From contig CAYXIJ010000013.1 of the NCBI GenBank assembly GCA_964465375.1, positions 1 to 64,000 on the forward strand: 64,000 nucleotides of DNA. The letters are read 5' to 3'. Positions 25,016-33,096 of the stretch are shown here, piece after piece. A model generated the notes under the pieces. It worked only from the letters and a program-made list of their open reading frames with translations, was not told the origin of the DNA and made no database searches. The DNA is from CAJWKT01 sp964465375. Lineage in GTDB: Bacteria; Pseudomonadota; Gammaproteobacteria; Steroidobacterales; Rariloculaceae. Within the stretch, counting starts at the first letter, position 1. Every line of letters begins with the position of its first letter. A program made the position numbers and the translations under genes.

Positions 25016-26191
25016 TCATCTCATTGGTGTACCGTCAGGATTCATGCGCGTACTCCAGCCGTGATGCTCGTCCCGCCGGAGGTGGACCTTGTAGTCCTGG
25101 CGCACGGGAATACAGAACGTTAAAGCATCATCGCAGGCGAAGTACTGCACCCGCAGATCGAGCGGTTGACTCAGATCTTTCGCATCTACTTGGACAATAA
25201 ATTCACGCGGATCTGCATCGGCCGGCTCTTCCGGGTCGATCGCTACTCCGTATGCGGGCGTAACGCTAGCCCCGTCAGGCGCTGTGATCTGAAACTCCAC
25301 GGGATCGACTTCGTTGTTCCAGTGCACCCGGTACAGAGGATCCAGATGGAAGCCGATGTACATCTCACCCTTACCGGTGTCGAAAAGTTCCCGGGTCGCT
25401 TCCGCACGGAGCTTAGCGTAGAACGGAATACCGGAACTGTTGGTCTGTGGTTCAATAGCCATCGGCATCGCGCCTGCCGGCAACGGAACACGCGGCACGA
25501 CGCCCTTCGCTACGGTCGGAATCGGCGGCTGCGCGGGCAGGTTAAGGTCAGCGATCTGGGTTGGGTGATCCACAGCACCAACTAGACGTTCCATGTCGAG
25601 GCGCAGTGCTACCGGATCACTCCAGGCACGGCGGGCGACGAGAACGCCATTGTTGTCGAGAATAATCTCGCTGTTCGGTGTCCGACCCATGACGTCGTGA
25701 TAGGCGTTATCCATAGTATCGGCGAGCCAGTTAACGCTCGTGCCTAGCAGGCGCTTGGCTTCCGCAACATGCATCAGGCGTTCTTCAATACTGAACGGGC
25801 TGACGAAGTTATTGAGTTCCGGATGCGCCAATGGTTTATAGACATAAAAGAACTGTATGCCCTTGTCTGTATAGTCTAGTTTTACCGTCTCCCAACTGGG
25901 GACGTTACGAAGATAAGGGGGTCACGTGAGGCAGCCGAGCGTAAGTACCGTATACGGGCTCTGACTCGCAAGCTCTCTTATGTTAACGGGGTTACCTTGA
26001 TCGTCCACGATCGTGACGTCAGAAATTTGCTCGCCAACTTCAGGTGCAACAACAAAGCGCGCATCCGGTGTTCCCATTCCCATTCCCATTCCCATTCCCA
26101 TTCCCATCTGGGCCATTGAGATGGCTGGCTGGAATCCCGCGATAAGAAGGACTAAAAGCGTGGATATGTATCGAGCTGCATGGTTACTCAT
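25016..26191 (-). CDS. Deiodinase-like selenoprotein with an in-frame UGA (Sec) and a DsbD-alpha-like C-terminal domain
   Basis: One 391-residue reading frame interrupted only by a TGA at 25922-25924 (codon 90). Before it: a signal peptide, six Met-Gly repeats, a short strand and V-L-T-L-G-C-L-T. After it, same frame: P-P-Y-L-R-N-V. The site T-U-P-P matches the G-x-C-T-x-U-P-P-F active site of iodothyronine deiodinases and their bacterial relatives, where UGA is selenocysteine. The downstream F-F-Y-V-Y-K-P and I-E-E-R-L...A-K-R-L-L-G...V-N-W-L-A-D-T-M-D-N pattern also fits that thioredoxin-like fold. From about residue 225 a second domain ends with V-Q-Y-F-A-C-D-D and, soon after, F-C-I-P-V, like the redox Cys pair of DsbD-alpha domains. 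It is 17 bases downstream of a C-module lipoprotein gene, so probably cotranscribed with it. The body is visibly more GC-rich than its neighbours. Confidence 0.8.
25886..25904 (-). promoter_or_regulatory. Candidate bacterial SECIS hairpin for the deiodinase-like gene
   Basis: On the minus strand, 18-36 bases after the UGA, CGTC-CCC pairs with GGG-A-GACG: seven pairs, one bulged A, and an AGTT apical loop at 25-28 bases with G in its first two bases. Bacterial SECIS elements need a small G-containing loop about 16-37 bases after the UGA. Folded by eye. Confidence 0.65.
26071..26106 (-). repeat. Six tandem hexamers encoding (Met-Gly)6
   Basis: Six exact TTCCCA units on the plus strand (TGGGAA on the coding strand) encode six Met-Gly pairs just after the predicted signal peptide of the deiodinase-like selenoprotein. 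Hexamer gain or loss keeps the frame, so the length may vary between strains. Confidence 0.85.
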
Positions 26192-26208
26192 AATTAGGCC
26201 TCAAAATA

Positions 26209-27144
26209 TTAGTTCTCTTGTTCTGTAAACGAAAAATCACCAAATTGGGATCCGCCTTCTTCGGTTCGAACGATCACATTGTTCTGGTTCTCTCTACACC
26301 ACCAGTATCGAAGACGGAGTCTCTTTTCCGGATCGGTGAGTCTAGTATAGAGTTGTTTGGTATACCAGGGTTCCACAAGAGCCGGGGGATCGTATACCCA
26401 GACATCGACCTCGATGTTTTTCTCATCGATTTTTTCCCAGATCTCAACAGTTTCCACTTGGTCAGTATAATCAGGGTTGCGTCTCTGGTATTGACCTGCC
26501 ATGAGTTCGTTTGTGTGTAATATCAATCGGTGACCATCCCAAAAGCCTATAGAATCTCCGTTCCATGTCGCATATCTGTCTCCTTCTGGGGTATGCCCTC
26601 TGCCATCCGTGTACACTCGCCGTACATCGTTCACCATTTCATTCATCAGCCAGGTCTGGTCTGGGGTGACAACAAATTCTTTGAGGAAGGGCTCTGTTAG
26701 CCATCGAGGGTGGCCGGGTGGCCGGCAGTCGCTAATTGGATCATAGTCATTTCCTGCGTCCGCGATTGCAATTTTCTGGAGCATTCTCTCGTGAAACTCC
26801 GGGGTCAGTTTTGCTGTAGGCAGCCCTCCCTGGGGCTGGTCTGGGTCAAAAGTGATGCCTCCCCGGCCCCGGGTATAGACTCCGGACCAGTCCGGTAGGT
26901 TATCCCAGACAAGTGACTCACCCCCACCTGCCCCCTCTACAAGGGTCTGGTAGAGCTCCCAGGCTGTATCATGCTGCAGTCCCAATTCCGCCATTTGCGC
27001 GCGGTTATCGACATCAACGTTGTCTGTTTCTGTTTCACCAATATTTTGGGCTACCGTTGAGTCATTACTGCATGCTGTGCAAATTAAAATCACAATAAAC
27101 GGCAGTACGGCTATCGTTTTTCTTGGGATTTTAATAGTTATCAT
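26209..27144 (-). CDS. C-module lipoprotein (two conserved Cys, function unknown)
   Basis: 311 residues. A signal peptide with the lipobox-like I-C-T-A-C suggests a lipid-anchored periplasmic protein. It has no His-His N module. The C module shows W-S-G-V-Y-T-R-G, S-D-C-R-P-P-G-H-P-R-W, V-Y-T-D-G-R-G-H-T-P-E, S-I-G-F-W-D-G-H-R-L-I-L-H and a late W-W-C-R. The early and late Cys match all other C modules of the window and probably form a disulfide. First gene of a likely operon with the deiodinase-like selenoprotein (17-base gap). No enzymatic motif is recognised. Confidence 0.7.
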   Translation of the reverse strand: MITIKIPRKTIAVLPFIVILICTACSNDSTVAQNIGETETDNVDVDNRAQMAELGLQHDTAWELYQTLVEGAGGGESLVWDNLPDWSGVYTRGRGGITFDPDQPQGGLPTAKLTPEFHERMLQKIAIADAGNDYDPISDCRPPGHPRWLTEPFLKEFVVTPDQTWLMNEMVNDVRRVYTDGRGHTPEGDRYATWNGDSIGFWDGHRLILHTNELMAGQYQRRNPDYTDQVETVEIWEKIDEKNIEVDVWVYDPPALVEPWYTKQLYTRLTDPEKRLRLRYWWCRENQNNVIVRTEEGGSQFGDFSFTEQEN

Positions 27145-27293
27145 CTTTTTAGCCCCTTTTAAAGAATTTAGTATGGAAGGATTGTAACGCTAAGTTGAAC
27201 TCTAGTTCATTACTTTTGGCTTCAGGTTAGTCGCGTTGACCGCCGCTTGTGCCACAAGGATAATACATTTCCTAGCAATGCAGGAGAAGCTTG

Positions 27294-27695
27294 ATGAAGA
27301 GCTTGTCGGTTGGTAGTTTTCCGTTAGCAGTTGGACTTCTGTTTTTTTCGATCATTGTGTCTGCTCACCATGGTTCTGCAGCGTATGACACATCCAAAAG
27401 CATCTCGATTAAAGGAAGGGTTACTGATTTCCAGTTTATTAATCCGCACGTACTCATTTACATTGAGGTGCAGAATCAGGACGGCAGGGCAGTGGAGTGG
27501 TCGGGTGAATTAACGAGCCCAAATAGGCTTGCTCGAAGTAGTCGTGGTGCCACGGTTAAGTGGCACAGGGAGAGCTTGAAGCTCGGGGAGATGATCGAGC
27601 TTGGGGGTAATCCCGCAGCAAATGGGGCACCCTCTTTGCGTCTTACGAAAGTTATAGATGCAAATGGGGTGGTACTAATAGGTGGAGATAGCTGA
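27294..27695 (+). CDS. N-module (DUF6152-like) periplasmic protein
   Basis: 133 residues from the ATG at 27294, which has AGGAGA 6 bases upstream. Signal peptide ending I-V-S-A, then H-H-G-S-A-A-Y-D, followed by F-I-N-P-H-V-L-I-Y about 30 residues later, an S-P-N-R-L-A-R-S segment and L-G-E-M-I-E-L-G-G. This is a minimal N module. The next gene on the same strand (127 bases downstream) is a C module alone, so together they are the unlinked version of the fusions found elsewhere in the window. Function unknown. Confidence 0.75.
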   Translation: MKSLSVGSFPLAVGLLFFSIIVSAHHGSAAYDTSKSISIKGRVTDFQFINPHVLIYIEVQNQDGRAVEWSGELTSPNRLARSSRGATVKWHRESLKLGEMIELGGNPAANGAPSLRLTKVIDANGVVLIGGDS

Positions 27696-27821
27696 GGTAT
27701 TCTTTGGCGCAAGACAAGCTAAGGAAAATCCTCTAGAAGGACTGTTAGCGACATTCTTTCTTTTGGTTGTATATCCTTTTGACTGCCAGATTTTGGTCTG
27801 GCCGCGGAGGTTAATGATTCC

Positions 27822-28595
27822 ATGCGGAGGTTGGTTATGCGTTATAGCGTAGTAGTATCCACAGGGTTTGCGGTTGTACTTGTTAGTCTTACCACACTAA
27901 GGGCACAACAGTCAGAAATTGAAACAGATTTGACTGGGGTTTGGACGGGTAGGCGACCGGCAGATGCGCCTTATGCTCTTTATGCCTTCACAGACGAGTT
28001 GCCCCCCATGACCGAATGGGCAATGTCTAAATACCAGGAAGCTAAGCCTACTTTTGGTCCCAATAGTGTTCCAGTGGCTGCTGCGAATGATCCTGTGTAC
28101 CAGTGTTTCCCTCCAGGTACTCCAAGGATTTATTTTCACCCGTTTCCTATGGAAATTATCCAGACACCAGACCGAGTGGTTATGATATTCGAGTATGATC
28201 ACCTAATTCGTCAGATCTATACCGATGGCCGAGATCACAGGACTGATCTCGCGCCTTCTTGGATGGGCGATTCCACTGGTCATTGGGAGGGTGACACGCT
28301 GGTGGTGGAGACCATAAATTTTAATGACAAGACTTGGGTGGATCGTCGAGGCATACCTCATAGTGAAGAGTTGCGAGTTGTCGAACATATCCGGCGGTTG
28401 GATGAAAGTAGACTCCAGATAGATGTCACCATTGAAGATCCAGTGGCATTCACTAGGTCATGGACTGGGCAGAGGTTGTACGAAACTGTTGATTGGGACA
28501 TAGAAGAATTTGTGTGCATGGATAATGTTAATTTCACCCCTTTCGAAGATGAGATATTGAGTTTTGAAGGGGAAGCAGAAGTACCACCTGAATAG
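27822..28595 (+). CDS. C-module periplasmic protein
   Basis: 257 residues with a signal peptide ending L-R-A-Q. It opens with D-L-T-G-V-W-T-G-R-R, then Y-Q-C-F-P-P-G-T-P-R, F-P-M-E-I-I-Q-T-P, Q-I-Y-T-D-G-R-D-H, G-H-W-E-G-D-T-L-V-V-E-T, I-P-H-S-E-E-L and a late F-V-C-M-D. This is the cleanest copy of the C module in the window. ATG 27822 is used; ATG 27837 has a better-placed GGAGG and is equally possible. Same strand as the N-only gene before it and immediately followed by the FAD monooxygenase. Confidence 0.75.
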   Translation: MRRLVMRYSVVVSTGFAVVLVSLTTLRAQQSEIETDLTGVWTGRRPADAPYALYAFTDELPPMTEWAMSKYQEAKPTFGPNSVPVAAANDPVYQCFPPGTPRIYFHPFPMEIIQTPDRVVMIFEYDHLIRQIYTDGRDHRTDLAPSWMGDSTGHWEGDTLVVETINFNDKTWVDRRGIPHSEELRVVEHIRRLDESRLQIDVTIEDPVAFTRSWTGQRLYETVDWDIEEFVCMDNVNFTPFEDEILSFEGEAEVPPE

Positions 28596-28602
28596 GTGGT
28601 AC
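28581..28602 (+). other. Perfect 9-bp hairpin over a gene junction
   Basis: GTACCACCT / AGGTGGTAC with a 4-base GAAT loop. It covers the stop codon of the C-module gene and ends one base before the likely TTG start of the monooxygenase gene. Its right arm contains AGGTGG, which could act as that gene's Shine-Dalgarno, so the hairpin could hide it. No U-run follows. Confidence 0.5.
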
Positions 28603-29745
28603 TTGGGTAGTCGTCAGCCGCGGCATATTTCGGTTGCCATCGTGGGTGCTGGTATGGGGGGGCTAACTGCAGCAGCTACTTTGCGGAGATCTGGATTTGA
28701 TATCCAGATTTATGAACAAGCAAGCCGGTTTGAGCGGATTGGTGCGGGCATTCAAATGATGCCGAATTCGATGAAGGTGTTGCGGGAGCTTGGCGTCGAG
28801 AAAACATTGCGTGGCAGGGCATTTGAGCCAGCATCGCACCTTAATCGTGAGTGGAGTACTGGAAAAGTTTTGCGAGAACTACCTATGCCCGAGGAACTTT
28901 TTGGTGCTCCATACCTTTGTATGCACCGAGCAGATTTAACGACAGCTCTTGTTTCAGCTATCCCCAAAGACATTGTAAATTTTAGAAAGAAACTTGTTGG
29001 ACTCAAAAGCACGACAGGGGGAATTGAGCTTGTTTTTGAGGACGGAGCTCACCACCAAGCTGATGTCGTCGTTGGTGCTGATGGGGTCCATTCGGTGGTA
29101 CGAGAAATTATTATCGGGCCTGATGAGCCGATTCACAAAGGCCGTATCGCGTATCGAGCTGTATACGATTCGGAGCGGCTGAACGGAAGAGACCTAGGTC
29201 CATCTCGGGTCAAATGGTGGGGAGTTGATAGGCACATCGTTATCTACTACGTGACTAAGGACCGCAGCCAGATTTACTTTGTAACGAGTGTGCCGGAGTC
29301 CGCTGAATGGTTGACGCCCGAATCATGGTCTGCAAAGGGTGACGTACATGAATTGCGCGAGGCGTACAAAGATTTTCATCCTGACGTGAGAGCTGTACTA
29401 GAGGCATGTCCTGATTGTCATAAGTGGGCAATTCTTGAGCGTGAGCCGTTAGAGCGATGGAGCGAAGGTAAAGTTGTATTGCTGGGAGACGCCTGCCACC
29501 CAATGACACCTTACATGGCTCAAGGTGCAGCAACTGCTATTGAGGATGCTGCAATTTTAGCGCGGTGTATGGAGACAGCACCTGATAGCAATATTGAGAG
29601 TGCTTTCGTGCGTTATGAGGCACATCGCAAACCACGCACTTCCCGAATTCAGGCGATTTCCAGTGCAAATACCTGGATGCAGGGCGGCGAGGAGGATACG
29701 AGCTGGTTATATGGCTACGACGCCTGGCAAGTCGTGCTTGACTAG
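28603..29745 (+). CDS. FAD-dependent aromatic monooxygenase (6-hydroxynicotinate 3-monooxygenase NicC-like)
   Basis: About 380 residues. Class A flavoprotein monooxygenase: G-A-G-M-G-G dinucleotide motif near the N-terminus, D-V-V-V-G-A-D-G-V-H-S for the middle motif, and L-G-D-A-C-H-P-M-T-P for the flavin-ribityl motif. The V-K-W-W-G-V-D-R-H segment and S-S-A-N-T-W-M near the end recall NicC, which hydroxylates and decarboxylates 6-hydroxynicotinate, but salicylate hydroxylase-like enzymes share them. The frame opens at TTG 28564 inside the previous gene; TTG 28603 gives the family N-terminus. Cytoplasmic, NADH-dependent. It sits near a cupin protein and a transporter. Confidence 0.82.
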   Translation: MGSRQPRHISVAIVGAGMGGLTAAATLRRSGFDIQIYEQASRFERIGAGIQMMPNSMKVLRELGVEKTLRGRAFEPASHLNREWSTGKVLRELPMPEELFGAPYLCMHRADLTTALVSAIPKDIVNFRKKLVGLKSTTGGIELVFEDGAHHQADVVVGADGVHSVVREIIIGPDEPIHKGRIAYRAVYDSERLNGRDLGPSRVKWWGVDRHIVIYYVTKDRSQIYFVTSVPESAEWLTPESWSAKGDVHELREAYKDFHPDVRAVLEACPDCHKWAILEREPLERWSEGKVVLLGDACHPMTPYMAQGAATAIEDAAILARCMETAPDSNIESAFVRYEAHRKPRTSRIQAISSANTWMQGGEEDTSWLYGYDAWQVVLD

Positions 29746-29770
29746 GAGTCAAATGCTTATTGGTGTGATT

Positions 29771-31153
29771 TTATCCTTTTCTGGAATATCTGCTATTAGG
29801 TTGATGAATCATGCTACGCATCTCGCGTTGCCTCTCGCGGGTGATGGGATACTTCCACATCAGACCGATGACTATGCAGTAGGCAATAACAGGTAGTATT
29901 ACAATAAGCAGACGCAGTCTCTCCACTGCATCTTCTGGATTAGCGTCTCCTAGTGACGGATCAAAGCCGAAGTAAGCTAAAAAAGAGAATCCGATGAATA
30001 TACCTAAGCCGCCCGTGATTTTGCTAGAAATTTGAAGAAGAGAATAGTACAACCCCATGCGTTGCGATCCGGTTTGCAATTGGTCAGCGTCGCAGATATC
30101 AGCCATCATAGTACGAGGCAGGAATTCATTGGCCGATGAATTTGCACCTACTATCAGGAATGTCAGTGTAGCCAGTACGATATTGTTTGGCGGTAGCACC
30201 AAAAGAAGCAGAGGTGTCATCAGTCCAACTAAAACCGTCGCTTGAACCGCTTTGTGCTTATTCCAGTGTTCTGAAAGTTTTACCCATAGGGGTAAAAAAA
30301 GGAGTCCACCTATTATCAAGAAAGTCAGGACAAATCCTACTTGATCTTTTAGATTCAAGGTGTATGTAACAAAAAAAACGAACAGTCCTTGTACGAAATA
30401 AGTTGAAAACGTAAGCAATGCGTTAGAGATTAAAAGCCGAACCAAGGCCATGCTGTGCAAAAGGACGCCGAGACCCTTCCGGAAACCTAGGCGAGATTGC
30501 TGGGGTACATTGCGCTCGGGAGCACTAAATAGGCAGATTAATACAGATAGCGGAAGTACAAACAGCATCCAAAGAGCAATTGTTGACACCTTTTCCTCGT
30601 AGGTCGGGGACGATGTACGTTCCATAATTGCTGGAATCATGCTTACGAGAAGCCCACCAAAGATCACCATATATTGTAGCCAGCTGGTTATACGTGAGCG
30701 TTGATCATAGTCATCAGAAAGCTCCAGTGCCCAGGAGGTGTGACTGATGGTCCACGCATCCCAGCCCATGTATAGCGTAGTCAGCCAAAATAAGAGATAT
30801 AGTATCCCAGCGGATTCAGGTGGGTTAGACACCATATAGACTGACAACATGAGAATGGGAACTGCTGACACTAGCCATGGACGTCGACGGCCCCATCGAG
30901 TTTTATGAGTATCCATTATGGTGCCGAAGATTGGGGCAGCAATGATGTCAAACAGTTTGGCAATTAAAAAAATGCTTCCCACAGCAGCAGGGCCTAAGCC
31001 TTGATAATCTGCATATAGGGGCGGGAGGAAAACAAAGACTATTACTACTAAGGAGTTGAGCGGCAAGGCTGGCAGGGCAAAGCCCGCCCGTCTTAACCTA
31101 CTTTCGGGTACTGGGTTCATTCTTAAGGATAGCGGGCGTGCTAATTCAGACAC
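29771..31153 (-). CDS. MFS/GPH-family transporter
   Basis: 460 residues with about 12 membrane segments. The motif K-L-F-D-I-I-A-A-P-I-F-G-T-I-M-D and the basic T-R-W-G-R-R-R-P-W-L loop are those of the glycoside-pentoside-hexuronide (MelB-like) family of cation symporters. Substrate unknown; the family also carries small aromatic or steroid-like acids in some marine bacteria. Start is a GTG at 31153 that overlaps the end of the upstream cupin gene by 8 bases, so translation is coupled and the two proteins probably serve one pathway. Confidence 0.85.
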   Translation of the reverse strand: MSELARPLSLRMNPVPESRLRRAGFALPALPLNSLVVIVFVFLPPLYADYQGLGPAAVGSIFLIAKLFDIIAAPIFGTIMDTHKTRWGRRRPWLVSAVPILMLSVYMVSNPPESAGILYLLFWLTTLYMGWDAWTISHTSWALELSDDYDQRSRITSWLQYMVIFGGLLVSMIPAIMERTSSPTYEEKVSTIALWMLFVLPLSVLICLFSAPERNVPQQSRLGFRKGLGVLLHSMALVRLLISNALLTFSTYFVQGLFVFFVTYTLNLKDQVGFVLTFLIIGGLLFLPLWVKLSEHWNKHKAVQATVLVGLMTPLLLLVLPPNNIVLATLTFLIVGANSSANEFLPRTMMADICDADQLQTGSQRMGLYYSLLQISSKITGGLGIFIGFSFLAYFGFDPSLGDANPEDAVERLRLLIVILPVIAYCIVIGLMWKYPITRERQREMRSMIHQPNSRYSRKG

Positions 31154-31985
31154 CGTCCGGGTTTACTGTTTCTGCTGAACTATGTGCTCCAATGTTGCGA
31201 GTGGGTACACCACCATCTATGTTTTTCCCGGTAGGCAGCCATGCGCAAACCAGTTCTGGATTGATCCATTCGGTTATGCATTCTGCTGGAACAAAATATT
31301 CAACGAACACCATATCTTCATCACCATCGTTTACAAAGTAATGCGGTTCGTTCTCATAATTGTAAAGGGTATCCCCTGCGCGCACTGGGTGAATCTCTTC
31401 TCCTAGGTAGGCTTTTGCGTTTCCACTGATGATGTACTGAAAGTGTTCTGCTCCTACGTGATAATGATTTGAAGCTGCGGTTCCAGGTGGATAAATAATC
31501 ATTTCTCCTTTTACTGCTTTTGTACCAAAGAGGGTTGGTGTAACCAGGTAAATTCTTTTTCGGGCATCATGCTCTGAATCTAGTATTGGTTCTTTTCGCC
31601 AATTCACACAGCGTAAAGCTAAGTGACTTGCCTGAAAATTGGGGTCAAAGCGATCGGCCCTAGGGACTTTTCCATAAAGAATCTCGGTTCCTTCTTTTGT
31701 AGTGATAACGCCTTTAAATCCAGGCGGCAAGAAGGTGACGTTAGAGGGAGAAAGTTTGCGCGGTTTTTTGGAACCACTAAGTGTTGCGTTTCCCTGAAGC
31801 AACTGAAACCAGGACAAATCTGTTTTAGATACTTCTAACGCCATGGAAATGCCTGGTTGGAGAGTCAAACGATCCAGCTCGATAAAATCAGAATTCACTC
31901 GTTCCTTGGTAATCAGTGTTTGCCGTGTTACGCCTGTGGACACTACGGTTGGCTCTATCTGATCAAAGTTAAATAAAACGGGCAT
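31146..31985 (-). CDS. Cupin-domain protein (possible ring-cleavage or lyase enzyme)
   Basis: About 279 residues with two cupin-like halves. The C-terminal half has N-H-Y-H-V-G-A-E-H-F, then G-D-T-L-Y-N-Y and E-P-H-Y-F-V-N-D-G-D-E-D: the His/Glu metal ligands of a bicupin. The frame runs to 32054, but ATG 31985 has AGGAGG 5-6 bases upstream, so I use it. It overlaps the transporter gene by 8 bases. Gentisate-dioxygenase-like, mannose isomerase-like and regulatory cupins are all possible. The NicC-like gene close by favours an aromatic ring-cleavage role, which is inference only. Confidence 0.75.
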   Translation of the reverse strand: MPVLFNFDQIEPTVVSTGVTRQTLITKERVNSDFIELDRLTLQPGISMALEVSKTDLSWFQLLQGNATLSGSKKPRKLSPSNVTFLPPGFKGVITTKEGTEILYGKVPRADRFDPNFQASHLALRCVNWRKEPILDSEHDARKRIYLVTPTLFGTKAVKGEMIIYPPGTAASNHYHVGAEHFQYIISGNAKAYLGEEIHPVRAGDTLYNYENEPHYFVNDGDEDMVFVEYFVPAECITEWINPELVCAWLPTGKNIDGGVPTRNIGAHSSAETVNPDGV

Positions 31986-32118
31986 AAAACCTCCTTGTTC
32001 GCTTAAGTGTCGCAAGGTGTTTGGCCTTGTGCAAGCACACTGAATTTTAAGCAAGGAATATGCATTACATGCAATCAGCTCTGGACTATACTGATGGACT
32101 CGGTTTTAGGGGCAACAA

Positions 32119-33057
32119 ATGAAAAAAATAAAAATTTTGGTGATGTTTTCACTACTGGGCATTGTTTGTGTATTTTCACGGTTAGCTGGTGCGCAGGGGA
32201 TGGGCGCGGGTGCTGATACCATCGTCCAGCTAACAGACAGTGTATTTCGCCGTGGTGCTACTTCGAATATATTCATTGTGACAGATGATGGAATTATAGT
32301 TGTAGACGGCACTTGTGATGGTGGGGGCCAGCAGTGGCTCAAGGAAGAGCTTGCCCGTAGATATGATGTACCCGTACGGTACGTGATATTAAGCCACGAT
32401 CATGAGATGCACATTTGTGGGCTGCAGGTTTTTGATGATACGGCGGTCACGGTGGCACACCGAAATGCTTTGCCTCACATCGTCAGGGAAGGCCGAAATA
32501 CATCAATCCCTGATATCACGTTCGAGGAATCTATGGAGATTCATCTCGGGGGTAAGAGAGTCGTCCTGTATTATTTTGGCCCAACCCCTAGCGATAATCT
32601 AATTAAGGGGCATTTTCCGGAAGAAGGCCTTCTAGTTGCGACAGACATGATTCGTTCAGGAAAGGCCATCGGATTACCTGATTACCGTGATTCCAATGTG
32701 AATAATTTAATTTCCGCCCTTGATCGGCTGGCAAGGCTTGATAATGTAGATATTGTAGTCCCGGGCCATGCCGGTTTGGCGGACCAACAAGGTTTTGTCT
32801 ATTTTCGCGAATGGCTTGTGGCACTCAAAGACCGTGTACTTGATGAAATGATTGCAGGACACTCAATTGAAGAGATTGTGGAAAATGTCAAGATGGAAGA
32901 TTTTAGCGACTATGGAAATTATCGTAACTGGCTACGCCCCAACGTTATTTCCATGTGGGATTATCTCTATCGCTACCGTGAGCCCAGTAGTGGTGTAAGC
33001 GAATACCAGGAAATATATCCCATTGGTTTTCCTATCGGTCGGCCAAATATGAACTGA
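32119..33057 (+). CDS. Exported MBL-fold protein with a degenerate metal site
   Basis: 312 residues with a signal peptide (cleavage near A-G-A-Q). The MBL fold is clear: I-V-V-D-G-T-C, Y-V-I-L-S-H-D-H-E-M-H, A-T-D-M-I and V-P-G-H-A-G. In the metal motif the Asp of H-x-H-x-D-H is Met, and the later G-x-x-H-T-x-G-D site reads G-P-T-P-S-D-N, losing a His. It may bind one metal ion or none, or use an altered site as in quinoprotein-associated MBL proteins. Periplasmic. Upstream GGGG and ATG at 32119. It lies beside the cupin/GPH genes. Confidence 0.75.
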   Translation: MKKIKILVMFSLLGIVCVFSRLAGAQGMGAGADTIVQLTDSVFRRGATSNIFIVTDDGIIVVDGTCDGGGQQWLKEELARRYDVPVRYVILSHDHEMHICGLQVFDDTAVTVAHRNALPHIVREGRNTSIPDITFEESMEIHLGGKRVVLYYFGPTPSDNLIKGHFPEEGLLVATDMIRSGKAIGLPDYRDSNVNNLISALDRLARLDNVDIVVPGHAGLADQQGFVYFREWLVALKDRVLDEMIAGHSIEEIVENVKMEDFSDYGNYRNWLRPNVISMWDYLYRYREPSSGVSEYQEIYPIGFPIGRPNMN

Positions 33058-33096
33058 GTTGATTTTAGGAAATTGCATTCAATTTTGGGTCTTCTG

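Noticed and set aside
25922..25924. TGA as a nonsense mutation splitting the deiodinase-like gene into two pseudogene halves
   Set aside because: Frame, composition and motif continue intact for 301 codons, the stop is exactly at the redox residue, a SECIS-like hairpin follows, and a second independent case exists at 49964.
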